Positions 32,345 through 43,273 of a stretch of 64,000 nt of DNA are shown one piece after another. The DNA lies in contig JAZGUH010000197.1 in assembly GCA_037893225.1 (NCBI GenBank), positions 1,116,001 to 1,180,000 of the forward strand, read 5' to 3'. The notes beneath the pieces were generated by a model. That model was not told the DNA's origin, did not search any database, and saw only the letters and a program-made list of their open reading frames with translations. The translations under genes and the position numbers were made by a program. The DNA comes from Hippasteria phrygiana (lineage: Eukaryota; Echinodermata; Asteroidea; Valvatida; Goniasteridae). Each line of letters begins with the position of its first letter. Position 1 is the first letter of the stretch.

Positions 32345-32555
32345 CCCTTGGGTACACTTTCTCTCAAAGACGGCATTTCAGACGAAACTCCAATACCGCA
32401 TTTCCAAATATTCTTAAAAATGGTCCGTCTTTAAGCGGCTGATTGGAACAGAACCCATTTTTGCTGAAATGAAGTGTGCCCATCAGGAAGGTGGCAATTA
32501 GAAATATGAAGGAAAAATATGAATTTTTGAAAACATGTGCGGTACACTCCCCCCC
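32345..32555 (+). repeat. ~200-bp repeat, copy 3
   Basis: GTACACTTTCTCTCAAAGAC at the start and AAAACATGTGCGGTACACTC at the end, parallel to copy 2. It runs into a poly-C tract. Confidence 0.75.
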
Positions 32556-32672
32556 CCCCCCCCCCCGGCGGCATTTGAGGCGTCATAAAAAACAAAAAGA
32601 AATAGTGTTTTAAAGACGATTTCAAGACGATTCAGACGTAATTGTTTGCCCCCCCCCCCCCCCCCCCCCCCG
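32549..32672 (+). repeat. Poly-C tracts
   Basis: Two C runs (about 32548-32566 and 32649-32671) separated by about 80 bp. Frames through them give poly-Gly and are not genes. Confidence 0.9.
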
Positions 32673-34059
32673 GCACAAAAAGCTGGATGCAAAGATTTGT
32701 TTGGGCCAAGACTACTTTCTAACAAAGAAAGGTTCGGGTACTCGGCAAAACCCGGGCCCGGCCGAACACTGTCAAAAAGATCGAATGCTTTTTAAATTCG
32801 GAGGCAATAAGATGTCGGATGAAATACATGTGCCTAACTTAACCTATGGCTGTTTGATGTCGGGAAAATAACATTCAATTCGTGAGGACGTGTTAGGTTT
32901 GTAATTTAATTCGGTTTTATGAAATGCATTCGAATCGTAAAAACATGTTAGGTTTGTGAAATTGTATTCGGTTTTGGGAAATGCATTCGAGTTACAAAAA
33001 CACGTTAGGTTTGTAAAATTTGATTAGGTTTTGGAAAAGCATTCGAATCATAAGGATGTTCGGTCTGTAAAACTTCATTGGGTTTTGGAAAATGCATTCG
33101 GGTGGTAAAAAAACATGTTCGGTGTTTCAAAACACGTTCTTTAAAAAAATGCATTAGATTTAAAACACGTTCGATTTTCAAAAATACATTCCTTTTTTCA
33201 AAAAATATGTTTCAATCTTTTTGACTTTAATTCTGCGTCGTATTTCTAGACTTTTTCGCCGTCCTTTTCCCTAATTTGGTATATCCATGCGCGGAGATTT
33301 CTCGTTACATGTGGGGGGGGGGGGCGATTTTTGAAAGGCCATCCTTGTGTGGAGCGCGACACGGCACGGGGTCCAAGGGACCGCTTAAGGGCCCCCTGGT
33401 GGGTTGCAGGCGCAAAGCCCTTGTTAGGGGTTGAGGTAAATCCCCCTGGAGCCCCTGGGGTTTACATAATTTTAGGTGCAAAATTGTGTCAAAATTCAAC
33501 CTTTTCTTGAGCTTGAATTGCAATAAATGACAATAATTAACACCTTCAAGCATTACAAAATACAAAATATCTTGTATTTGGAAGCGTAAGCGTCTCTTCG
33601 CACAATGGAGCTCTGGTCACCTAGCAACACAAATAATGCCTATGCATTATATTAAGAACAAATTATTTACAAAATAATTATTGCAAAATAATGCCTAGAT
33701 GCATTTTGGTAAGGCATGATTAGAATGTGATTTGGTCTACACTTGACAAAAACTATGAAAACATATGGTGGACAATGATGTATACTTGACGACATTATAA
33801 CTGGAATGCCGGAGATGCAAAACTCAGGCTCTAACAACAGTTCCCAAACACCTATTTGCAGGACGTACAAACGTTTGTGTGTGAGTGCGCGCCGATTCCC
33901 AGTGAATGTCAGTTGAAGTCTGCTATCGGTATTTTAATTACATTGTATTACATGCGCCGCACGTGCGTTCATACCGTCTGTTGGCGCATAACAAAATCCG
34001 TTTGCCGTTGCAACTTTCTATTGGGTGTGTTAGTTGAGTGAAAACAATAAAATAAAAGG
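32673..34059. other. Non-coding region with faint tandem motif
   Basis: From about 32870 to 33190 a degenerate unit of about 65 bp recurs around GTTAGGTTTGTAA and TTCGGTTTTGGAAATGCATT. At 33355-33420 a diverged relative of the 256-bp repeat occurs (GGGTCCAAGGGACCGCTTAA). A poly-G run is at 33312-33324. No gene is recognised. Confidence 0.5.
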
Positions 34060-34830
34060 CCATCATCTTTGTTGGGATCTGAACTGACGGCGTGGGGTCC
34101 GGGGCCAGGTTAAGGGGCCCGTAAAATTTTGGATTCTGGATGCTCTGTGGTGCAATCTGAGGCGATTCCTGGCCACTTTCATCTGACTTTTTTGTAAACA
34201 AAAGTTTTGACGATTTTATGGAGACTATAGATATCATGATTTTAGGCATTATTTTCTAGCCATTATTTTAGCCATGTCATGACTACAAAAGTCTGGACGG
34301 GGGCAAACCAAAACGGATAAATGCGAGCGCGAAGCCCTTACGGCATGGGGTCCGGGGCCCGCTTAAGGGCCCCGGAAATGTTTGGAGTGTGGATGCCCCA
34401 GTGGTGCAATCTGAGGCGATTCGTGGCTACTTTCACCCGATTTTTTTAAACAAAAGTTGTGACGATTTTATGAAGAATATATACATGTATATGATGATTT
34501 TTGCCATTATCTTCTAGTGATTATTTTAGCCATGTCATGACTACAAAAATGTAGACGGGGGCACACTCAAAACGGATAAATGCGAGCGCGAAGCCCTTAC
34601 GGCGTGGGGTCCGGGGCCCGCTTAAGGGCCCCAGAAAATGTTGGGTTCTGGATGCTCCGTGGTGCAATCTGAGGCGATTCCTGACCACTTTCACCTGACT
34701 TTTTTGTTGTTGTTGTTAAGATTACTTTGTTTATGGAGAATATATATATCATTATGTTAGCCATTATTTTTTGGCAATATTTTAGCCATGTCATGCATCA
34801 CTACAAAAATCTAAATAATTTCTCCCTCCC
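34060..34830 (+). repeat. 256-bp tandem repeat, three copies
   Basis: GTGGGGTCCGGGGC(C/A) starts equivalent positions near 34092, 34344 and 34604. Each unit also has GTGGTGCAATCTGAGGCGAT, a T-rich segment and GCCATTAT. AAACGGATAAATGCGAGCGC precedes units 2 and 3. Copies are roughly 85-90% alike by eye. Non-coding. Confidence 0.88.
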
Positions 34831-35447
34831 CCATTTTTGGCGTCTAATTTTTAATTTATCCGGAATTTTTCTTGGTTTTAATTTAGTTCAGTTGAAGTTT
34901 TCAAGAAAAGGGTTTGATTTCAGACTATTCCTTGCCCTGTGTTAAAACCATCGGCAGAGGATTTAGGCACATTTAGTATGTCATTCAGTCAAGTGATCCA
35001 TTGTTTCCTGCTGGTTGGGGCCATTTAACCTGTAATAAACTCCCCAAGGGAATTATATGTTGAGATGCACCGCGATTGAAGGGGGATCGATGGACAGAGT
35101 TGAATTCCCAGGGATTCGGGAAATACACCGGTTTTCTCTTAAAAGAGGGATTCAAGTTCCATGGCATGATTGATAACCTCTTTTTTTCTTATTGCATTTT
35201 TCAGTAGTTTTATGCCAAAAAGTAGACACAGCAGATGTTTAATATCGGCGGTGGTATTTTTTTAAGGAGGTTGCCCTCCTCCCTTCCCTTTCTCTCACCT
35301 CCCCCTCTTTTTATTCCCTCTTCTTTTTTTCCTCTTTTTTTTGGGGGGGGGGGGGGGGTTCTCAATTTACCGGGGGGCACGTGCCCCCGCGGCCACCCCC
35401 CCCCCCCCCCGGATCCGCGCCTGTACATACCGAGCTCTAGTCTTGGT
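34831..35447. other. Non-coding region with pyrimidine tract and poly-G/poly-C
   Basis: 35270-35340 is C/T-rich, followed by poly-G (35343-35358) and poly-C (35396-35410) flanking GGGGGGCACGTGCCCCC, a palindrome. No gene is supported. Confidence 0.5.
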
Positions 35448-35608
35448 TCCAAGACCTTCGTGTTCCTTTTTTTCCTTCCGAACGAGGGCGCTGTTTCTCA
35501 GTAAATCGATTCTGATTGTATTCGATAATGTTTTATATATTACGCGCTCTGAGAAGAATCGATTCTACTGTTCTTTGCTCGGTTCTTCACTTCCACGAAG
35601 GTCTTGGA
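35448..35608. mobile_element. Short inverted-repeat element (MITE), 161 bp
   Basis: Perfect 15-bp arms TCCAAGACCTTCGTG / CACGAAGGTCTTGGA. The core GAGGGCGCTGTTTC matches the cores at 1407-1527 and 53501-53608. The left flank TAGTCTTGGT forms TCTTGGTTCCAAGA with the terminus, as at 27628 and 53601. Confidence 0.7.
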
Positions 35609-35895
35609 TATTTCTGTCCGCGGGTCTTAACTTTTTCATTACTTTTTCGACATTCTCCCCCGACTTTCCGGGGGAGCCAATCAGCGATTGAGTTTGACCT
35701 TGACAAATGAATTATTCATAACTTGGCGAGCATGCACGATTAAATAGGACGCGGTGCGGTCATCAACCCTGGCCCTCTGGGTGCGGTTTTTTGTGTATGT
35801 GTGTTGTGTTGTCCGGAAATTTGAATTCACCGCGCCCGGGCCCGACGCGTCGACCGTTGTATTGTTTTGGATGAAGGATTGCGCGATCCGCGTGA

Positions 35896-35927
35896 CCCAC
35901 TGATCTCTACATGTAGTAGAGATCAGT
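35896..35927. other. Perfect hairpin with 14-bp stem
   Basis: CACTGATCTCTACA and its complement with a short centre around TGTAG. It lies between two GCGTGACCCA words (35889 and 35930), so the palindrome may be a small duplication-inversion. No coding context. Confidence 0.7.
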
Positions 35928-38080
35928 GGCGTGACCCAGTCTGTCATGTCTGTGGGAAATATTTTTTAAGTTGACGTGGCACGACGTACGTGTCGTTAAA
36001 ATCCGCGAAGTATCTGTTGTGCAGCTGAAGTTTATTTAGACATTAAATAAAGTGTAGGCCTATACGAAATATTTGTGCGGATGATGAGTGAACATGTGAG
36101 GTATATTTTAATACTTCCGAATGTAAATTTAGAACTATAACCTTTGATGACAGCCAGTGTGTTTACGTGCTTACTATTCCACATGTAATAGAACAAATAC
36201 ATGCAGTAGTCGGTGTACAGATATTGGTTAAAAGAACTACATCACAATTGATTTATTGATCATTTTCAAAAAAAATTTTAAACAACAATTTTTTATACAA
36301 AGAAAAACATATCAGAAAGGATTAACAAATGGTGATACATACGGCGTACATAATAGCCCAACTTTTATAGTTAAATATAATCCCCAAACAATTGTCGACA
36401 AGAAGAGGTGTGTGTTAAGTGAAGGCAAAAACATAGATTTCGGGGTTGTAGGGATGGGGAATATATCTCCACCCACACATTTTATGACAAGATCACCCCT
36501 AGACAATAAAAAACAATTAAAATAGACCAGGAGGTATTAAACATTTCACATGGAAATTACAGTAGAATGGTCGGAAAGAGGGTTAAATTTGGGTTTGTGT
36601 ATGGACCATAATTAATACATGTGTAATAGACAGCGTAGTGTCCAATCCCCCCCCCCCCCCCTTCGAAATTTTCAGTTGGTTGGTTTTGGAATTTCATGAT
36701 AACCCCTCCCCCCCCCCCTTTTACCGGTCTCCACACATATCATAGTCAAATCATGGAGGCGCGCTTGAGTGAAGGTAACAATTTATGAGAAGGTATTACC
36801 CGATGACATGTACATTATATATTGTGCATGTACACTGTATAAGCTAGAACACTGGTGTATAAACATGTGAGGTGATAAACTTAAAAAACACTTTAGAATG
36901 GAGGACGTCCCAGCCAGTTTGTATAAGTAAATGTATTATACATTTTTTTAAAATGCCACATGTACATGTACATGTAATGTCGATTTTTTTACACTGAGTA
37001 GTAAATGACCGGTACATCTGCCAATATAATTTTTCAGGATGGAAATTGAAAATACATGAAAAAAGAGATGTAACAAATGGTGTGTTTCATATTTCTGATG
37101 AACTCTGTGGCAGTTCTAACCTTCAATGGTAAAGTATATGTTAACATGAATGTAAATTTACAATAATGGTTTAAAATCTTTACAGAAATACATTTTATCC
37201 AGTGAAAAATTATGTTTACCTCAAGAAATAAAATAAATGAGTGAAGTTAACCATCTACTTTGATTTTAAATCCACTGCATTTAAGTGGTTTGCTGGGCTT
37301 GCTATTTCAGACTTCTCTTCTTCATGTTCACTTTTTTAAATATTAGTATACATGGATTACTATACACATGTAGGAATGTAATGTATTTAGTGGAGGACAT
37401 TTTTATTGGGAGAAATATAAATAATTAAGACAATGATAAATTTAAGCTCCACCTTGAAGACAAAGTGAGTAAAAACGTTTTTCAGTCAAAAGATGACCAA
37501 AGACCGCCCTGTAAATTTATTGTGCATGCATATAACTGGACTGAAATATCCAAGCCATGGCTGGCTGCAAAAAAAGGCACCACATGTTTGTACATGTAAT
37601 TAAACAAGACTGGCAAAAATCAATCTTTGATAAAAAATAATTTAAAAATTTTACTATTCTGCATTTATTCATTCACATTGGCTAATTAACATCCCAGATT
37701 AAAGTGCACACCTGCAGGTAATTTGTCATTATCTCATTCTGGGACGTAGCAAGAAAGATCAGAAACTCAAGTTATTCAAACTTGAAGTTCAAGTACGTAT
37801 ACGTACACTATACATGTATCCACAGTGTTCATATGTGGATATGTACATTGTACATAATACATGTACATTGTACGTACACTTGGCTTTTGTACACAGTAGT
37901 ACATCCACGTTTTTTTCCAAACGGTATTATATTACACGTCGCGTCGACCGCAGGCGCATTTTGCATAATTGGGGCAATCGGTCAAACTTAACCATGGAGG
38001 TCAGACCAGTCACGTGATATGAATGATGCATGTTTAGCCACGATTTCCATAGTCGGGTCCCGCCTATGGCAAGCCAAAGC
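35928..38080. other. AT-rich non-coding region
   Basis: Poly-C runs occur at about 36650-36661 and 36708-36718. 37795-37890 has recurring ACATGTAC/GTACATTGTAC words. The 89-aa frame at 36256-36525 is AT-rich and shows no family match. No gene, RNA or clear element end is recognised. Confidence 0.5.
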
Positions 38081-38084
38081 GGAA

Positions 38085-38465
38085 TTAATTCAAAACACCG
38101 TTTTTCTTGCAAGAACAAAAAAAATCATTCAAGATAAACGCAAAATTATCATGCAAGACCAAAATTATCGTGCAAGACCAAAATTATCGTGCAAGATCAA
38201 AATTTTCATGCAAGATCAACATTTTCCTGCAAGATCAAAATTTTCATGCAAGATCAAAATTTTCATGCAAGATCAAAATTTTCATGCAAGATCAAAATTT
38301 TCATGCAAGACCAAAATTATCGTGCAAGATTAACATTTTCATGCAAGATCAACATTTTCATGCAAGATCAACATTTTCATGCAAGATCCAAAATTTCAAT
38401 GCAAGACCAAAATTATCATGCAAGACCTAAATTTTCGTGCAAGACCAAAACAAAATCGGGCAGAC
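38085..38465 (+). repeat. 19-bp satellite array, plus orientation
   Basis: About 16 units of 19 bp, consensus ATGCAAGATCAAAATTTTC, with C/A variants (GACCAAAATTATC). The preceding unique-looking sequence (GGCAAGCCAAAGCGGAATTA, from 38070) is shared with the inverse array at 52720-53475. Three overlapping plus frames (38019-38479) stay open because the unit has no stop in any phase. They are not genes. Confidence 0.95.
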
Positions 38466-38646
38466 CAACAAACATTTAAAATCGGTCAAGAAACTCGTCC
38501 CCAGGGGCTTACTTTATTAATAGATCGTTTCCAAAACTCGCTACCCGGCCCCGGACTCGTATCGATATCTCGATTCAATCATGTTGCACAATCTGCTAAA
38601 GGAAAAGTGTTTCCTTGTACTAAAAAAGCGTCAAGAAACAAGGTGA

Positions 38647-38682
38647 CACCATGGAGGAAGTGTTTTCTTCCTCCATGGTGAC
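38647..38682. other. Hairpin with 15-bp stem
   Basis: CACCATGGAGGAAG and CTTCCTCCATGGTG are perfect complements around TGTTTT. A third partial copy CTTCCTCCATG is at 38816. Its role is unknown; probably a foldback remnant. Confidence 0.75.
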
Positions 38683-38839
38683 ACTAACTGGACAGCAATT
38701 TGGGCGAAATCGATCGTGCAGTAGCGGCGACTGTGGATGTCACGGGACTGTCGATGTCCCGTCCGTATTGACAGGCGCTGGGTTTCATCTGGAATGATAA
38801 GCTCGATCTGTTTCCCTTCCTCCATGACTCCGTACTATT

Positions 38840-39207
38840 CCGTACCAAAATCGGTCAGGAATAGCAAAATCTTGGAAAATAACCAACCCTCCTTGATCAT
38901 AACTATCTACATATAGCACAACCTGTTATTTCAAGATTTAGGCCCATGTCAGTAGAATCTGTAAAAATGAGGCAGAAATTATATGTACATGTACGCATAA
39001 CAATTTCTTCATGCGTTGAGTGTGCCCAAAAATTTAACACAGAAAACACAACGGTACCTTAATTTCTTCTCCTTTATTGCACGAAAATTTCCCAACTAAA
39101 TTATCTAAATTAAAGGTTGTGCCAATACAATTCTGAACAGAAATGGTTCATTTTAGATTTGCTGTTTCAGACTGATTTTGGTGAGGTATTAAAGTAAAAT
39201 CTTTCCG
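38840..39207. mobile_element. Truncated copy of the GGAAAGATTTTAC element
   Basis: It matches 59796-60158 through AAAATCGGTCAGGAATAGCA, AAAATAACCAACCCTCCTTG, TGTTATTTCAAGATTTA and the right end TATTAAAGTAAAATCTTTCC. The outer 25 bp of the left end is missing. Non-coding. Confidence 0.8.
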
Positions 39208-40232
39208 TTTTAAAAAATTGCTATCGGGTTGATCAAAGTTATATTTTGTTATATGGAATCTCACTTATTTCATAACTTTATTAAAATTGTAAGCCAGGCA
39301 TCTCAACTAACATGATTTGTTGACAACATTTTGAAATTATAGCTCGCTACCACATAGGGGCCATACATTTTTACGAGGAAGCTGGGTTAAATATGGCATC
39401 CAGGGTGCACATTTTCATTTTGTCAAATAGTAACTGCTGTAAGTAGTAAAGCAAGTTCTGATAGCAAGTTATGAAAACCAAAGCAAACATTTACGCGAGA
39501 CTAAGCTGTTCTAGTAATCCTTATGTTCATCTTAAATGTCTGCTTAAAGATGCTTTCTGGTTTCTAGTGTCTTTTAATATATTTTTTAAAAGGAAAACAA
39601 ATACCTCACTAGTGCTTCATATCAGAATATTCCTGCAATTTATTTATTGTTTATACATGTATACAGATGTAAACGCATGTTGCCTGTCATTCTACCTCAT
39701 TATCACTATGTCCATGGTTTCAATCAAAAAGCAATGCGAAATGGTATTTAGTAACAATAGTAATTAAGGTTTTCAAAATAGACAATTTAAGAAAGACAAC
39801 TTAAGTTTGAAGTATTCTCATGAAACTGATAATTTGCTACAGCAGCATGCATTATAAACAAGTCCACTAATAACCTTTAAAGTAGTTAAAATTGTTCTTA
39901 AATTTACATTTTTAAACCATTGCATCAGAAATATTTGTTCAGTCCCCTTAACAAAAACTTTTGTTTTGGGGGGTGGGGGGGGGGGGGGGGGAGTTGCCAG
40001 ACAGACTAATCGCCCCTTGTAAAATCACGCCTGTATTGCAAGGGTGTTAGAATGAGTATGAAACTACTCTTGTGACGTCACTCTATTCAGAAAAGTGTCG
40101 ATTCCTTTTCAAGAATGTACAGTTAAGTTAATTGACTTAATTCATCTCATACCTCAAAGCATTAGTAACAATGGACACATTTTGTTCCCTTGAAATCTTG
40201 ACAATAGGTGAAAGGGACGTATAGTTTAAGTC
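39208..40232. other. AT-rich non-coding region with poly-G
   Basis: A G-rich run lies at 39968-39991. The 98-aa frame at 39471-39767 is hydrophobic (Phe/Leu-rich) with no family resemblance and poor context. No gene is called. Confidence 0.45.
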
Positions 40233-40338
40233 GGAGAAACGACTCAAAAGGTGGACATTCTTTGATTGGAATGGGCTCGGATGCTTTGCGTCCTCGCCCA
40301 TTCCAATCAAAGAATGTCCACTTTATTGTCGTTTCTCC
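40233..40338. mobile_element. Foldback element with long stem, 106 bp
   Basis: GGAGAAACGAC and GTCGTTTCTCC at the ends, then a perfect 26-bp inner stem starting GTGGACATTCTTTGATTGGA. The loop is about 19 bp (TCGGATGCTTTGCGTCCTC). It can fold into a single hairpin. Non-coding. Confidence 0.85.
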
Positions 40339-40949
40339 TTAACATATTTATCATTTTGATCGTTTCAACAATATCTACACAAATATAATCCATCCATTTA
40401 TTGAATATATCTTAAAAGTGGTATTTCTCAAATTTCACATGCTGCTCATCATGGAATGGACAATAATAAATGTTATTACATAAATTTGTAAACTTTTGTC
40501 AGAAATTTCTTTATTTTTATCTTATTAATTGTATAATACTAACTGAAACAAGAAATTAGATAGTGGAAAGTGCTTTTAGCCATTGGATTTAGCTATTTTT
40601 TTTTACTCCTTTCAGTCTCTACACGGAACTTCACTTCCAACAGCTATTTGAAAAAAATTGGGCATTGACCAATATTAATTCAACATTTTTTAGAGAATAG
40701 ATTGCCACAGTCCACTGTTGTTCTCAAACCCTATAGTTCCAGGTAAAGAATGGCAGTATTAAGTTATAAAACAGTCACCGATATTCAAAACATCGTGAAC
40801 ATCACATTGTATTATTCAAGGCTTTTTGAGGTCCATAAAGGAACAAGACTGAAGAATGAGAGGCTCTATATTGCGTAATGGTTGATGGTCCATCGGATGG
40901 CACATTAAGAAAGCGATCCCTTGGTAGTACTTGCATCTGGTCGCGTTAA
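40339..40949. other. Non-coding region
   Basis: AT-rich; no gene, repeat end or RNA gene recognised. Confidence 0.45.
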
Positions 40950-41633
40950 GCCCCAGTCCCACTAGGACCTGCGATTTCCCGCAACCAGTTCAGTCGTGCG
41001 ACAAGGCCGGTCATGGGTAGTCGTGAATATTTCCTGCAAATTGAGCCTAGCAGTCACATTGTAAGACCAGTCGTGCGACCTGTAGAAGACTTGTTTCCGA
41101 CTGATAGCAGCATTAATCGCACGACTACCCAAGACTACGTAGTACGTACGAGTGGTAAGGTCCTGTCGCACGACTGGCTACGACCAATCGTACGACTATT
41201 CGTACGACTATTCGTACGACTTGTCGTGGAGTTGCACGACTAGTCTTGTTTGATCGTGCATCTAGTCGTGCAATCAGGTCTAAGTGCACGACAAGTCGTG
41301 CCAGTAGTCGTGGAAAGTCGTGCGACTGTTGTACGACAGGAGAATCCTATGATCAGCCACGCCAATGAAGGACCACCCAAGACTTGTCCCACGACCATCG
41401 CACGACTGTCGCACGACAAATGACTAGGCTGCGACAAGATGAAACTAATTCAGTCGCAGCCAGGTTTTTAAACAGTTTATAAACCTGTCTGCGACTGATT
41501 TCGGTCTTGCGAATATCCAAGACCACCCACGACCACCGAAGACTTGTGGCACGACTTTTCTAAGATTGCCTGCGATTTCCTGTCGCAGCTTGTCATAAGT
41601 TGTCGTACATGTAACTCCTAGTGGGACTAGGGC
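40950..41633. mobile_element. TTAA-flanked MITE (684 bp) with GTCGTGCGAC repeats
   Basis: TTAA lies at 40946-40949 and 41634-41637. The termini are GCCCCAGTCCCACTAGGA and TCCTAGTGGGACTAGGGC, an 18-bp inverted repeat with one mismatch. The interior is filled with variants of TCGTGCGAC and TCGTACGAC on both strands. TTAA duplication suggests piggyBac or Kolobok; the GCCC(C/T) start favours neither decisively. Small frames across it are repeat artefacts. Confidence 0.85.
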
Positions 41634-42412
41634 TTAAAGTAATGAAAGACACTTTCTCAGAAGAAAATGACTTTAGCTCCAATGTCTGCTCAAAATCCAA
41701 GTAGCTTCATCAGTGCCGCCTCATCAGTGAAATTCAACAAGGCATAAGTACAGCATGCAACATAGAAAGCCAAACAAATTGCCTTGACTCAAAAAATAAG
41801 GTCACAGTAAAATCAAGTTGCCTTTCTTCCTTGATAAATGAATGGAGTGCCCAGTCGATCCAGTCCTCAGTGAAATCTAAAAAGGCGAGCACAAAAGATT
41901 ATTTTCCTACATCAGATAAAAATCCAGTTTCTTCTGCCTTGATCATGCTGGTGGAGTTTCTATGGGCCCTTTGAAATTTGAAGATCCTTTCCTTTAGTGA
42001 CTGGTGGTAGACCCTTCCCTCGACCCTCGTGCTGAAAAAAAAAGGAAAACAATAATAAAATACATGTAAAGTGAATATTTAGGATGGTTGGATCCTTCTC
42101 TCAGATGTTGATATAGTCTGCTAATATCTTTAGGATGTCCTGATTAAGGCCCATTAACGAAATTTATTGGGAAATGTTAAACTTGTCAGGCAAATTCATT
42201 GGAAACAATTTGCTGGAACATGTCAAGTTGTGCAAAATCAAACCAACCAACGAGTTTTTAAAGGGGGGGGGGGGGGGGGGGGTGGTGGTTAAAGGACACA
42301 ACAGTTTGGCTCATCATTTTTGGAATTATCTAATATATTTAACGGAAGGTATGCAGCATCCTGCCGTTGCTTTTTCCATATTACTTCTATGATGGTCAGT
42401 CATTATAGATAT
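41634..42412. other. Non-coding region flanking the intact gypsy element
   Basis: Contains a poly-G run (42264-42282). ATAT at 42409-42412 is the left copy of the gypsy-B target duplication. No gene recognised. Confidence 0.5.
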
Positions 42413-43162
42413 TGTAACGCAATGCAGTTTCTGGTATCGATTAGTGCGAGATTCGACTTGTGGTCGCTGGGCTACCCGACCCCTGGCTAGTTCCTAGCCG
42501 TTGTGAGCATGCTAGCAGCATGTAGTTGGAGGGGTGCCAGCCGACAGCGCCAGTGTATAAAAGCGAGAGCACACGTAGGTTCGCCCTCTTTCTGCTGTGG
42601 CTCTTGACCCGAGCGTTTGGTCACTGCATGATCGTCCCGCATTTATCTAATCACCTACAATCAACCAATCGGCCCCAATACTAGTCACCGTGGAGAGAGC
42701 CTCATACCTTGTGTGAGTGTTAATTAGTGTATGATTCTAGAATAATTCCCCAACTGATAATTAAGTGATCTGTAGATTTATACCAGTCCTGAGAAGCAAT
42801 ATCCAGTGTATTGAAGTTCACGTAGGTGAATTGGAACCTTAGGTGAGGCACCTAGAGAGACACCTGGATAGGTGAAGGCTATATTAAAACTCCTGTTCAG
42901 CCTATACTTCGTTTCCGTTGCCCGTCCTTTCTCAAGTTGTCCTTCCTCCCCTACCTGCTTGACTGGTGTGGAGTGTGTGTGTACTTGTGTGAGTGTGTGT
43001 GTGTTGCTGCTCTGCTAAGGGGTGAACTTTGGTGGTGGGTTACGGGCCTGGCGGTAGACTGCCGCCAAAACGGATCTGCGTTTCCGGCCTTGGAAGTTAG
43101 ACCGCTCACTGACGTTGGCCGAGACCGACCCGGGCAGACGTCTAAGGGGTTAAACCGCTACA
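42413..43162 (+). repeat. 5' LTR of gypsy-B (750 bp)
   Basis: Starts TGTAACGCAATG and ends AACCGCTACA. It holds a TATA box (TATAAAAG, 42556-42563), which places transcription start near 42585-42595 and so U3 at roughly 42413-42590. A GTGTGTG-rich stretch lies at 42968-43003. No AATAAA is obvious; ATTAAA at 42882 is a possible polyadenylation signal. Confidence 0.96.
42556..42563 (+). promoter_or_regulatory. TATA box in the gypsy-B 5' LTR
   Basis: TATAAAAG, preceded by GC-rich sequence and followed about 30 bp later by a CGCCCTCTTTCTG pyrimidine-rich start region. The same box is at 50694-50701 in the 3' LTR. Confidence 0.75.
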
Positions 43163-43164
43163 AA

Positions 43165-43183
43165 TTGGTGTCAGAAGTGGGAT
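43165..43183 (+). other. Primer-binding site complementary to tRNA-Leu
   Basis: TGGTGTCAGAAGTGGGAT begins 3-4 bases after the 5' LTR. Its complement ends ...CTTCTGACACCA, the usual 3' end of metazoan tRNA-Leu including CCA. This is the expected minus-strand primer site for reverse transcription. Confidence 0.88.
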
Positions 43184-43273
43184 AGGCGCCGTGATTGTAC
43201 CACTGGAAATCACCTACGCCCGTAGAAGCGCCTAGGGAGGTGACAGCATACAAACACTACATATTCTACCACC

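Noticed and set aside
38085..38465. CRISPR-like array
   Set aside because: 19-bp units are contiguous with no spacers, and the context is eukaryotic.
38019..38479. Three overlapping plus-strand ORFs around 100 aa
   Set aside because: Same 19-bp satellite in the other orientation.
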